The notes beneath the pieces are model-generated. The model saw nothing but the letters and a program-made list of their open reading frames with translations, was not told where the DNA came from and made no database searches. From contig CAYRZL010000030.1 in NCBI GenBank assembly GCA_964428795.1, positions 1 through 27,244 of the forward strand: DNA of 27,244 nucleotides. Direction: 5' to 3'. Positions 17,226 through 25,645 of the stretch are shown piece after piece. The position numbers and the translations under genes are program-made. Each line of letters opens with the position of its first letter. Position 1 is the first letter of the stretch. Source of the DNA: CAYRZL01 sp964428795. GTDB taxonomy: Bacteria; Bacillota; Clostridia; Lachnospirales; Lachnospiraceae.

Positions 17226-18293
17226 CTAATTCAACGGAACATATGTCCCGAATCCTGCCTCGGAAAAAGGACTCATTTCATGATAAATATGAACCGCCAT
17301 ATCCAAAAGCGGAAACAGGGCAACCGCTCCGCTGCCTTCTCCGAGACACATATCACATGTAAGGTATGCCTCTTTTCCGATGGCTTTAAGCAGCATCTCC
17401 CCGGCAGGCTCCTTTGACATGTGAGATGCCAGAATATAGTCTGCTGTTTTCGGTTCCAAACGAATTGCAGTCAGCGCAGCCACCGCCGAGATAAAACCAT
17501 CCGCCACAACCGGAACATGATATATGGCTCCGCCTAAAAACACACCCGTCAGTCCGGCAATATCAAAACCTCCCACTTTAGCCAGCACATCCAGAGGATC
17601 CGAGGGATCTGGCCGATGCTTCGCCACCGATTCTCTGATCACCTGAATCTTGCGCTTAAGCCCTGCACTGGAAAGTCCCGCACCTCTCCCGGTCACTGCC
17701 TCCGGGTCTGCATTCAGAAGCACCGTTGTCATTGCACTGCTGGTTGTGGTATTTCCGATTCCCATCTCTCCCGTTGCCAGTATCTGATATCCTGCCTCTT
17801 TTTTCTCTTCCACAAGCTGAATGCCTGTCTCAATGGCTGTGACCGCCTCATTTCTTGTCATAGCAGGCTCCACATACATATTCTTTGTACCGTAAGCCAC
17901 CTTGCGCCGCTCAACCCTTGGTGTATCCGCCGCCATACCGATGTCAATGGGGAAAATATCTGCCCCTGTATCCCGGCACATGAGCGCCACACAGGAGCGC
18001 ATATCCAGAAAATTTTCTGCCACCACTGCGGTAACCTCCTGACCGCTCTGGGTCACTCCCTCAGCAACCACACCGTTATCGGCACACATAATAATCAGTC
18101 CTTTTTTTGCGATATCCACCCGGGCGCTGCCCTGGATTCCCGCAAGCCGGATCACTGCCTCCTCCAGCTTTCCGAGACTGCCGAGAGGCTTTGCCACCTG
18201 ATCCCAATGCTCTTTCGCCTGTTTCATGGCATCTATATCGACAGATTGTATGTTCTGTATCTGTTTTCTTAATCGTTCCTCTGCTGCTGTCAT
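17226..18293 (-). CDS. cobT: Nicotinate-nucleotide:dimethylbenzimidazole phosphoribosyltransferase CobT
   Basis: CobT activates the lower-ligand base by transferring phosphoribose from nicotinate mononucleotide, giving alpha-ribazole phosphate. The 355-aa length is standard. AKPLGSLGKLEEAVIRLAGIQG (residues 34-55) is the diagnostic opening. MCADNGVVAEGVTQSGQEVT, ATGEMGIGNTTTSSA and GRGAGLSSAGLKRK follow in the usual order. The catalytic glutamate is E319 in CLGEGSGAVALFPLLD. The start overlaps the cbiA stop by an ATGA, which implies translational coupling. No benzimidazole synthesis gene is visible, so the base must come from genes outside the window or from the surroundings. Confidence 0.97.
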   Translation of the reverse strand: MTAAEERLRKQIQNIQSVDIDAMKQAKEHWDQVAKPLGSLGKLEEAVIRLAGIQGSARVDIAKKGLIIMCADNGVVAEGVTQSGQEVTAVVAENFLDMRSCVALMCRDTGADIFPIDIGMAADTPRVERRKVAYGTKNMYVEPAMTRNEAVTAIETGIQLVEEKKEAGYQILATGEMGIGNTTTSSAMTTVLLNADPEAVTGRGAGLSSAGLKRKIQVIRESVAKHRPDPSDPLDVLAKVGGFDIAGLTGVFLGGAIYHVPVVADGFISAVAALTAIRLEPKTADYILASHMSKEPAGEMLLKAIGKEAYLTCDMCLGEGSGAVALFPLLDMAVHIYHEMSPFSEAGFGTYVPLN

Positions 18294-19684
18294 GCTTCCT
18301 CTTCTCCTTTACCGTCCCGCCTCAGACTATAACGCTCGCAACATGCTACAAACCGTTTCGCGAAATCCGGATTGGAATAATAATACAAATGGGGAAATCC
18401 CGCCGCAAAATTCTCTCCTGCATGTATACAGTCCCAACTCCGTTTCCGCAGCGGTTTTGCCGCATGAAAGGAATCTCCGTTTGCAGTACTGTCAAAATAG
18501 TGAAACTCATGTCCTCTGATCTTTTCCCCTGCACTGCAAAATACCTGTTCCCTGTTTGCAGTCAGCTCAATATATCCGAATCTTCCCAGCCTCCGGGTAC
18601 GAAAAACCTCACCGTCGATCACGTCAGCCATGGGCCACACGTTACCGTTCATATCCTCCATCTTACGGTGCAGATACATAAATCCGCCGCATTCTGCCAG
18701 AAAAGGAAGTCCCTCCCGGATACGCTCCCTCACAGATGTGAGCATACTTTTATTTTCCGACAACTGCTGTGCATACAATTCCGGATAACCGCCTCCCAGA
18801 AGCAGACCGTCCAGTTCCTCCGGCAGCTTTTCATCATGAATCGGAGAAAAATAACACAGATTTGCTCCAAGCTCCTCCAAAAGCTCCAGATTATCTTTAT
18901 AATAGAAGCAAAACGCTTCGTCTCTCGCCACGCCGATCACAGGCGTCCCCACACGGGCATCAACAACGACAGATGTGCTTACACTTTCCATCTCCTGCGC
19001 CGATTCCGCCAGCCTAAGAAGCCCTTCCACATCCAGCGTTTCCTCCAGAATCCCCGCCAGCTTCTGCAGACGCTCCCGCAGATCCGAGATCTCACCCGGC
19101 GTCACCAGCCCAAGATGCCTGCTCTCGATCACGCAATCCTCTACCTTCGGCACATAACCGTACACACGCACGCCAAGCTTCGATTCTATCTGTTCTTTCA
19201 TCTCACCATACATGGATTTTGTCATCTGATTGAGGATCACTCCCTGAACAGGGGCATCCGCTTTAAAGTCCAGAAATCCCTGTATCAGCGGCAGCACGGA
19301 CAGGCTCATTCCCTTTGTATTTACGATCAATACCACCGGAGCATCCACAGTCCTTGCCACATCATAGGAGGACGCCTGCAGACTGATTCCTGCCACACCG
19401 TCATAAAATCCCATGACGCCTTCCAGCACAGATATGTCCGCTTTCCGGGCAGTGCGGCAAAACAGATATCTCACTGTCTCTTCATCCCCAAACCAGGTGT
19501 CCAGATTTCCGGAATCTGTTCCGATGACTTTTGTATGAAACATGGGATCAATATAATCCGGCCCGCACTTAAAGGACGCCACATGAAATCCCCGGTTCAC
19601 CAGTAATTGTAAAATTCCACAGGTGATCAATGTCTTGCCGCTTCCACTGGAAGGCGCTGCAAACATGATACGCGGCTTCTTCAT
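18290..19684 (-). CDS. cbiA: Cobyrinic acid a,c-diamide synthase CbiA
   Basis: CbiA amidates the a and c carboxyls of cobyrinate with glutamine and ATP. The 464-aa protein has the ATP-binding PSSGSGKT (11-18), the family segment SFKCGPDYIDPMFH (38-51), and VMGFYDG (90-96). ARDEAFCFYYKDNLELLE (253-270) marks the interdomain region. The glutaminase nucleophile is C332 in FLAECGGFMYLHR. ATGA overlaps connect it to the cbiJ-E-T fusion upstream and to cobT downstream. AAAAGGGG precedes its ATG. Confidence 0.97.
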   Translation of the reverse strand: MKKPRIMFAAPSSGSGKTLITCGILQLLVNRGFHVASFKCGPDYIDPMFHTKVIGTDSGNLDTWFGDEETVRYLFCRTARKADISVLEGVMGFYDGVAGISLQASSYDVARTVDAPVVLIVNTKGMSLSVLPLIQGFLDFKADAPVQGVILNQMTKSMYGEMKEQIESKLGVRVYGYVPKVEDCVIESRHLGLVTPGEISDLRERLQKLAGILEETLDVEGLLRLAESAQEMESVSTSVVVDARVGTPVIGVARDEAFCFYYKDNLELLEELGANLCYFSPIHDEKLPEELDGLLLGGGYPELYAQQLSENKSMLTSVRERIREGLPFLAECGGFMYLHRKMEDMNGNVWPMADVIDGEVFRTRRLGRFGYIELTANREQVFCSAGEKIRGHEFHYFDSTANGDSFHAAKPLRKRSWDCIHAGENFAAGFPHLYYYSNPDFAKRFVACCERYSLRRDGKGEEEA

Positions 19685-21693
19685 TTCACTTCCCCTTTTC
19701 CCTGAAAAGATATAATATATACCGGGTTTTGTCCCATCATCATGTGATACTGCGCCACCGTTTTGGATTTTCCAACGGAAACGGACACAATATCCACGTC
19801 CTCCACAGAAAGCTCTCGAAGACAGTTCATAGTCTCCGCCACCGTCTCAAGGGCAATGGCATTCACTACCACCCGCGCAGCCGGATTTTTCTCAAAAACA
19901 GTCTTAAGAATCTCTTTCATCTGACCGGAGCTGCCGCCGATAAAAACATGCGTAGGTTTCGGCAGCTCCTTTAACGCCTCCGGCGCTTTTCCCGGAATGA
20001 TCTGCATATTAAAAGCCCGGAATTCTATCTTATTTTCCTGAAGCAGTCCGAGGGCGGAATCCTTTTGCTCAATAGCATATACCATACCGCCGCCTGCCTG
20101 ACGGGCACATTCCACAGATACCGATCCGGTACCTGCGCCCACATCATAGATTACGGAGGTCTCTTTCAACCGCAGCTTTGATAAGGATACGCTGCGCACC
20201 TCCTCCTTGGTCATGGGGACCTCTGCCCTGGAAAATGCTCCGTCGGCAATCCCGTGGGTGCATATCTGTTCTGAAGCCCCTTCATTGACAAGGATCACCA
20301 CGCTCACTCCGTCCCTGTCAAAAGAAAGAAATTCCTCCGGCGTTCCGCTCAAAATGCTCTCGTCCGGATAACTTAAGTCTGTGCCCACATACATTTGAAT
20401 CTGACCATAACCGTAGGTACATAACTGCTGTGCCAGCTCACGGATATCATTTGCCTTTCCAACCAGTGCAAACACCTTCTCATGTGTTTCCACTGCCCGG
20501 ATCAGATTCTGCTCTTTTCCATGAAGGCTCATCAGATACATGTCATCCCAGGACAGATGCAGCTTTGCAGCAAAGTATACCGGCGAGGAAATGCCGCACA
20601 GCATTTCCACTTTATAAGCGGTATCCCGCTCCAATTCTGTCACCAGCTTTTTCGCTCCGCTGTAAAATCCCACATCCCCGGACAGTGCCACCAGCACCCT
20701 TTTGTATTCCGGATGGGCTTTGATATAATCCACAATTTCTTCCGTGCGATACATAGATACCGACGGTTTTTTAAAATGCTCCAGTGTCTGCAGCATACGC
20801 TTCGCACCGATAAACACATCCGCCTGCCGGCACGCCCGTTCTCCCTCCAGGGTCATATTTTCCGGCGCACCCATGCCGATGCCAAGCAGAGTTACCTGTA
20901 TTTGAACTGATTTCGGTGCAAATTTCCTCACCAGCTCCCTCAAGCTATATCCCGTCTCCTGATTCGGACGCCGGACGATCACACATTTTACACCCGCCCG
21001 CTTCGCTGCCCGGAGCTTTTCTGCAAAACCGCCTGCCGCTCCGGACTCCTTTGTGACCATATATGCTGCATCTGTCTGCTTTAACAGGGCATAATTCATT
21101 TCTTCCGAAAACGGTCCCTGCATACAGATCAGACGTTTTCCCTCAAATCCAAGCCTGAGACACTCTCTGATGGAATCCTCCACAGAGAGCACTCTGGCAT
21201 ATAAACGCTCCTGATCCTGTACGATCTGAGCATACTTATGAAGCTCTTTTCCTCCTGTGGTCAGCAATACGTTTCCTTCTGTCCCGTTCAGGTAGTGGGC
21301 TGCCTCCTCCACCGAATTTACATAATGTATCATCCCGGAAGAAATATCCCCATCTGCGTCCAGGCTCATATCCGGCACATGCTCCGACCGGCGCACCAGA
21401 CGATAGTGATCCGCCTTCACAGCCTCACAGGCACTGCGGATATTTGCTGACACTTCCGCTGCATAGGGATGGGTGGCATCCACCACTGCCTCAGGACTGC
21501 ATGCTCTCAGGAAAGAGATCATCTGCTCTAAGTCCATCCTTTCGGCATGAATCTGCACATGTTCTCCCTCCGTCATAATACGCTCGCCATATTCCGTAGC
21601 CACACAGACGTGACAATCTCTTTTTTCCCGATTCAAAGCTTCCGCCAGAATCCTGCCCTCGCTGGTTCCGGCAAAAATCACGATTGGTTTCAT
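19681..21693 (-). CDS. cbiJ/cbiE/cbiT: Triple fusion: cobalt-precorrin-6A reductase (CbiJ), C5-methyltransferase (CbiE) and C15-methyltransferase/decarboxylase (CbiT)
   Basis: One 670-aa protein carries three consecutive activities. Residues 1-258 are CbiJ/CobK-like: KPIVIFAGTSEGR at the start, VDATHPYA (71-78), TTGGKEL (145-151) and VTKESGAAGGFAEKL. Residues about 266-470 are CbiE: VTLLGIGMGAPENMTLEG, FIGAKRML, ALSGDVGFYSGAK (336-348). Residues about 480-665 are CbiT: FSRAEVPMTKEEVR, then YDVGAGTGSVSVECA (516-530), IPGKAPEAL and FIGGSSGQMKEIL. Together they reduce cobalt-precorrin-6A, methylate C5 and C15, and decarboxylate the ring-C acetate. I chose the ATG at 21693, which overlaps the cbiH stop as ATGA and follows AGAGGAT. 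The reading frame is open to 21858, but that part overlaps cbiH. Confidence 0.95.
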   Translation of the reverse strand: MKPIVIFAGTSEGRILAEALNREKRDCHVCVATEYGERIMTEGEHVQIHAERMDLEQMISFLRACSPEAVVDATHPYAAEVSANIRSACEAVKADHYRLVRRSEHVPDMSLDADGDISSGMIHYVNSVEEAAHYLNGTEGNVLLTTGGKELHKYAQIVQDQERLYARVLSVEDSIRECLRLGFEGKRLICMQGPFSEEMNYALLKQTDAAYMVTKESGAAGGFAEKLRAAKRAGVKCVIVRRPNQETGYSLRELVRKFAPKSVQIQVTLLGIGMGAPENMTLEGERACRQADVFIGAKRMLQTLEHFKKPSVSMYRTEEIVDYIKAHPEYKRVLVALSGDVGFYSGAKKLVTELERDTAYKVEMLCGISSPVYFAAKLHLSWDDMYLMSLHGKEQNLIRAVETHEKVFALVGKANDIRELAQQLCTYGYGQIQMYVGTDLSYPDESILSGTPEEFLSFDRDGVSVVILVNEGASEQICTHGIADGAFSRAEVPMTKEEVRSVSLSKLRLKETSVIYDVGAGTGSVSVECARQAGGGMVYAIEQKDSALGLLQENKIEFRAFNMQIIPGKAPEALKELPKPTHVFIGGSSGQMKEILKTVFEKNPAARVVVNAIALETVAETMNCLRELSVEDVDIVSVSVGKSKTVAQYHMMMGQNPVYIISFQGKGEVK

Positions 21694-22418
21694 ACACGAT
21701 ATCCTCTCGGTGTCACCATGTTTCCATCCACCACTTTTGTCTGGGAATTTCCGATAAAAACGGTGGTAAACATATCTGCCTGTACGTTGCGCAGTTCCTG
21801 CAACGTATATAGTCTTCTCTGCTCCCCCTCGCGTCCGATGTTGCACACCGTTCCGCACACGGTATCCGGTGATTTATGATGCAGCATCAGGTCACAGGCT
21901 TTTTTCAGATAGTCATGACGCTTTCTGCTGGACGGATTGTACAGTACAATGTTAAAATCCGCCTCCGCTGCATGGAGTAATCTCTGCTCGATTTTTTCCC
22001 AGGGCGTTAAAAGATCGCTGAGACTGACCACCGCAAAATCATGAATTAGCGGCGCCCCCAGCACACTTGCGCCGCCGATGGCAGCCGTCACGCCGGGTAC
22101 TACCTCCACCTCAACCCGGGGGTAGCGTACGCCGATCTCCAGAATCAGTCCGCTCATACCGTACACACCCGCGTCACCGCTGCAGATCACAGCCACGTTT
22201 TTCCCTTTGGAAGCCTCCTGAAATGCCATCTCACACCGCTCCACCTCTTTTGTCATGGCGGTGGTCAGAAATTTCTTTCCTGCGAAATGTTCTCTCACAA
22301 GATCCACATATACGGTGTATCCCACAATGGTGTCGCAGCTCTCCAGCGCCCTTACCGCCCGGATCGTCATCTGCTCATAAGCTCCGGGGCCGATTCCCAC
22401 TACATATATCTTACTCAA
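21690..22418 (-). CDS. cbiH: Cobalt-precorrin-3 C17-methyltransferase CbiH
   Basis: CbiH methylates C17 and drives ring contraction of cobalt-precorrin-3. The 242-aa protein opens with IYVVGIGPGAYEQMTIRA, then IVGYTVYVDLV and VAVICSGDAGVYGMSGL, all diagnostic. HDFAVVSLSDLLTPWEKIE and NIVLYNPSSRKR continue the family pattern. The first codon is TTG at 22418. A GGAGGG site lies 6 bases upstream, and no ATG occurs before the SAM-binding loop, so the TTG start is well supported. It overlaps the end of cbiG by 8 bases, and its own stop overlaps the next ATG. Confidence 0.95.
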   Translation of the reverse strand: MSKIYVVGIGPGAYEQMTIRAVRALESCDTIVGYTVYVDLVREHFAGKKFLTTAMTKEVERCEMAFQEASKGKNVAVICSGDAGVYGMSGLILEIGVRYPRVEVEVVPGVTAAIGGASVLGAPLIHDFAVVSLSDLLTPWEKIEQRLLHAAEADFNIVLYNPSSRKRHDYLKKACDLMLHHKSPDTVCGTVCNIGREGEQRRLYTLQELRNVQADMFTTVFIGNSQTKVVDGNMVTPRGYRV

Positions 22419-23532
22419 AACTTACCCTCCACTCTATACTTATCAATGCAACCGTCACGCCATTTTTACCAACCTTTTTCTGTATGGTATATGTCCTTTT
22501 GCCCTCTGCCAGCTTTTCCGCACAGCAGACTGCCGCGCGCTCACATACATTATCCACACCCGCCACCGATTCCACAAAAGCAGAAGGGACAAAATCTCCT
22601 TCCGCCAGCTTTAATTCCTCCGCAGAAAATGTCTGAAACGGAATCTGATAACCTTCGGAGAAAGCCAGAAGTCCCAGCTCGTCTTTTTTGATATCTACCG
22701 ATGCCATCATGGCAATACTCTCAATGGCAATCCCTTTTTCCTTCAATACCTTCCTCACTGCGGATTCAATTTCCCCAAAGTTTTTTTCCCGTTTGCAGCC
22801 GATTCCAAGTACCATACATTTCGGAATCAGGTGCAGCACATCATCCGGGGCAGAACCCCGCTCCGGCAGATAAGGAGAAACCCAGATGCCTCTGGCTTCC
22901 ATATCCTTCCACTGCTTTTCGGATACATGGGTCAGTTCCGGCGGAATCTCCCCATCCACAATTCCATCACAATAAAATTTTACCTTATCGCCATTTACGA
23001 TCGCCGCTGCCGCCCGTTTTGCATGATACATATCACTGATCAGCAGATGATTGTTTTTTGCAAATACATCTACCGCTATTTTCCCGTTTACATCCGACGC
23101 TGTTGTGATCACCGGATCAGCCCCCATCAATGCAGCCAGCTCCATGGTCAGTGTATTGCCGCCGCCCAGATGCCCGGATAACAGCGAGATCATATGTATC
23201 GCCTGTTCATCCATCACGATCACTGCCGGATCGGTCCCCTTATATCGAAGCAGCGGAGCCAGCGAACGCACCGCAATTCCTGCCGCACCGATAAATACCA
23301 TGGCATCTGCACGCTCAAAATGAACGCCGCACCATACTGCCAGCGTTCCCATGATTTTTTCTGTTTGCTCCGAAGCAAACTCCGCCTTTGGCGTAAAACA
23401 GCTCACCTCATATTTTTTTGCCAGCCGTTTCAGGCGTTCTCCCTGTCTGGATCCCCGGGCTGTAAAGCTGATAACACTGATCTTCTCTATCATACCTGCC
23501 GTATCCTTCGTTTTTCTCTTTCGCACGTTCAT
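22411..23532 (-). CDS. cbiG: Cobalt-precorrin-5A hydrolase CbiG
   Basis: CbiG opens the delta-lactone of cobalt-precorrin-5A and releases acetaldehyde. The protein is 373 aa from the ATG at 23532, 2 bases after the cbiF stop. An alternative ATG at 23493, with AAGGA about 10 bases upstream, would remove a basic 13-residue leader and begin MIEKISVISFTARG, closer to the family start. The N- and central part shows VFIGAAGIAVRSLAPLL and ISLLSGHLGGGNTLTMELA. The C-terminal domain starts near VLGIGCKREKNFGEIESAV and contains IASVDIKKDELGL-like residues (MMASVDIKKDELGLLAF). It is flanked by the methyltransferases acting just before and after it. Confidence 0.94.
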   Translation of the reverse strand: MNVRKRKTKDTAGMIEKISVISFTARGSRQGERLKRLAKKYEVSCFTPKAEFASEQTEKIMGTLAVWCGVHFERADAMVFIGAAGIAVRSLAPLLRYKGTDPAVIVMDEQAIHMISLLSGHLGGGNTLTMELAALMGADPVITTASDVNGKIAVDVFAKNNHLLISDMYHAKRAAAAIVNGDKVKFYCDGIVDGEIPPELTHVSEKQWKDMEARGIWVSPYLPERGSAPDDVLHLIPKCMVLGIGCKREKNFGEIESAVRKVLKEKGIAIESIAMMASVDIKKDELGLLAFSEGYQIPFQTFSAEELKLAEGDFVPSAFVESVAGVDNVCERAAVCCAEKLAEGKRTYTIQKKVGKNGVTVALISIEWRVSFE

Positions 23533-23534
23533 CG

Positions 23535-24293
23535 CTAAACAGAAGCCTCTCGAAATTCTGTGGTAAATGCCGGATGATACAGCTGCGACCTGTCATAGTT
23601 TGTATGCGTCACTACATCACCGATAATCATCAATGCTGTTTTTGTCACATTATTTTCCCTTGCGGTCTGAGCCAGAGTACCCACCGTACAAATGTATTTT
23701 CGTTCATCCTCCCAGGTGGCTTTATATACGATGGCTGCCGGGGTGTCCGCCTGATAGCCGCCTTCGATAAGACGCTCACTGAGCTGTTCCAGCAGACCGG
23801 TACTTAAAAATACCACCATGGTCGCCTGGTGAGCAGCAAAGGATGCGATCTCCTCCTTCTCCGGCGCCGGCGTACGCCCCGCCATACGGGTAATGATCAC
23901 GCTCTGGGAAATACCCGGAAGGGTGTATTCCAGATTCAGTGCGCTTGCGGCGCCGCAGAAAGCGCTGACGCCCGGACAGCTCTCATAGGGAATGCCAAGC
24001 TCATCCAGAATATCCATCTGCTCGCGGATCGCACCATAGATACAGGGATCTCCCGTGTGCAGACGCACCGTCATCCATCCTCTGCCCTCTGCTTCCTGCA
24101 TCACTTCTATCACTTCTTCCAGTGTCATCTTTGCACTGTTGTATACCTGACAATTTTCTTTTTTATAATCAAGCAGCCGGGGATTTACAAGCGATCCCGC
24201 ATATATGATCACATCTGCATCCTGCAGCAGGCGCATACCTCTCACCGTGATCAGATCGGGAGCTCCGCTTCCCGCACCTACAAAATGTATCAT
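23535..24293 (-). CDS. cbiF: Cobalt-precorrin-4 C11-methyltransferase CbiF
   Basis: CbiF methylates C11 of cobalt-precorrin-4. With the ATG at 24293 it is 252 aa. AAGGAGG lies 7 bases upstream, and the protein then begins MIHFVGAGSGAPDLITVRG, the normal N-terminus of this family. The frame extends to 24320 but that would overlap cbiD. IIYAGSLVNPRLLD, VRLHTGDPCIYGAIREQMD and YESCPGVSAFCGAASAL are the substrate and SAM-binding motifs. It sits between cbiD and cbiG. Confidence 0.96.
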   Translation of the reverse strand: MIHFVGAGSGAPDLITVRGMRLLQDADVIIYAGSLVNPRLLDYKKENCQVYNSAKMTLEEVIEVMQEAEGRGWMTVRLHTGDPCIYGAIREQMDILDELGIPYESCPGVSAFCGAASALNLEYTLPGISQSVIITRMAGRTPAPEKEEIASFAAHQATMVVFLSTGLLEQLSERLIEGGYQADTPAAIVYKATWEDERKYICTVGTLAQTARENNVTKTALMIIGDVVTHTNYDRSQLYHPAFTTEFREASV

Positions 24294-24309
24294 GACCGTT
24301 CCTCCTTCA

Positions 24310-25479
24310 CTAAAACTCATGCATGTTTCTTTGTTCCTGTAAGATTTTTTCGATCAAATGATCTGCATTTTCTGTTCTTCCAATCTCTCCATACACATTG
24401 GAAAATACAATGGCTCCGATCTCCATTTCATCGTAAGCCCGGTGATTCAGATAAAAATAAATCCGCTCCATGATCCGCTCCATCACGGTTGAGATCTGAT
24501 CTTTTTTTGCAAGCGCCTCCAGAGCGTCATCCGTGGTCACACAATTCAACAGTTGTTTTACCTGCTCTGCATCCACACCCGATGCAAGTGCATGTGCTGC
24601 CAGAAGCTCCATCCGGCAGTCCGCCTCTCTGGAATGGGTATTCATAATTCCCCCTGCCACCTTCACGAATTTTCCGATATGCGACACAAACAAAATTCCC
24701 TTTATCCCAAGCCCGTGAGCAATATCAATGGTCTCACCCACATAATTACTGCACTTTACCGCTTTTTCCAGATCAAAGGGGAAATGCTCTCCCAGATATT
24801 TTGTCCCATAATTTCCCGGTGCGATCACAAGATAGGCTGCCCCCTGAGCAGCCCGCATTTTTATTTCCACCTCAATGCTTGCAACCAATGCGGTCTCACT
24901 CATCGGCTCCACGATCCCGCTCGTCCCGAGTACGGAAATACCGCCTTCGATTCCGAGTCTGGGATTAAATGTCTTTTTTGCAATATCCACACCTTCCGGA
25001 ATGGAAATTTCCACCTCTATGCCGCCGGCGTAATCATTTTCCTCACAGATTCCTCTTACAGCCTCCGTGATCATCTGACGGGGAACCCGGTTGATCGCCG
25101 CCGCTCCCACCGGCTGTTCCAGTCCGGGCTTTGTCACTCTGCCCACACCGATACCGCCGTCAATAAAAATGCCGGGCTCCGGTGTTTTTCTGACCTTTGC
25201 ATATACCAGCACTCCGTTGGTCACATCCGGGTCATCCCCGGCAGCCTTCCTCACCGCGCAGGAAACCTCCCCCTCTGCCATACTGATATCCTCAATCCTC
25301 AGATGCAGCAAAATCTCCTTCGGCGTCATCAGATCCACAGCCTGAATGCTCTGACCGGAAAAAAGCATAATTGCAGCCGCTTTTGCAGCCGCAGCCCCAC
25401 AGCTTCCTGTGGTATAACCATACTTCATTTTCTTATTATTTTTTATAATAAAATAGTTTTCCAAACCGTTTTCCGGCAT
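24310..25479 (-). CDS. cbiD: Cobalt-precorrin-5B C1-methyltransferase CbiD
   Basis: CbiD methylates C1 of cobalt-precorrin-5B in the anaerobic pathway, and its presence marks that pathway. I chose the ATG at 25479 (389 aa). The protein then opens with a short segment and the hallmark KYGYTTGSCGAAAAKAAA (19-36). The frame could also begin at a GTG (25509), which overlaps the cobO remnant. Further motifs are DDPDVTNG, GIGVGRVTKPGL, INRVPRQMI, LGIEGGISVLGTSGIVEPMSE and FVSHIGKFVKVAGGIMNTHS. It is the first complete cbi gene of the operon. The ribosome site for this ATG (GGTGA) is modest. Confidence 0.93.
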   Translation of the reverse strand: MPENGLENYFIIKNNKKMKYGYTTGSCGAAAAKAAAIMLFSGQSIQAVDLMTPKEILLHLRIEDISMAEGEVSCAVRKAAGDDPDVTNGVLVYAKVRKTPEPGIFIDGGIGVGRVTKPGLEQPVGAAAINRVPRQMITEAVRGICEENDYAGGIEVEISIPEGVDIAKKTFNPRLGIEGGISVLGTSGIVEPMSETALVASIEVEIKMRAAQGAAYLVIAPGNYGTKYLGEHFPFDLEKAVKCSNYVGETIDIAHGLGIKGILFVSHIGKFVKVAGGIMNTHSREADCRMELLAAHALASGVDAEQVKQLLNCVTTDDALEALAKKDQISTVMERIMERIYFYLNHRAYDEMEIGAIVFSNVYGEIGRTENADHLIEKILQEQRNMHEF

Positions 25480-25505
25480 AGCTTTCACCCGCGCGTTTTG
25501 CAGCT

Positions 25506-25640
25506 TCACCCTAAAATTCGATTCCTTTTCTCGATACGATACTCTGTAAATACGTCCTTCTTCAGCATCCCGCTGCCGACGGCCCCGATGGCTTCATCCA
25601 TGACAAGCATCCGGTAACCGGCGTATTCTCCCTTATTCTC
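25506..25640 (-). pseudogene. Remnant of a second cobO gene
   Basis: Between the CobU-like gene and cbiD is a 44-codon frame with no start. It opens just after an in-frame TAA (25641-25643) and ends at a TGA at 25506-25508. Its first 28 codons read like the middle of CobO (GEYAGYRMLVMDEAIGAVG, then SGMLKK), matching residues 103-129 of the intact CobO encoded at 11599-12156. At the DNA level 25561-25631 matches 11774-11844 at 57 of 71 positions by my hand count. Neither the P-loop nor the C-terminal ATP site is present, so it cannot be active. The other end of the frame (about 25506-25556) is not CobO-like. It looks like scar tissue from a deletion, or from replacement of an ancestral cobO at this place. 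Confidence 0.85.
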
Positions 25641-25645
25641 TTATC

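Noticed and set aside
18107..19606. Long open frame on the plus strand (499 codons) opposite cbiA and cobT
   Set aside because: It lies antisense to two clearly recognised genes, shows no family motif, and its composition (rich in His, Arg, Pro, Cys, Gln) is typical of shadow frames. The same applies to the other plus-strand frames in the window, such as 2971-3978, 24553-25617 and 8258-8962.
21694..21858. N-terminal extension of the cbiJ-E-T fusion
   Set aside because: It overlaps the end of cbiH, while the ATG at 21693 overlaps the cbiH stop as ATGA and starts with the family N-terminus.
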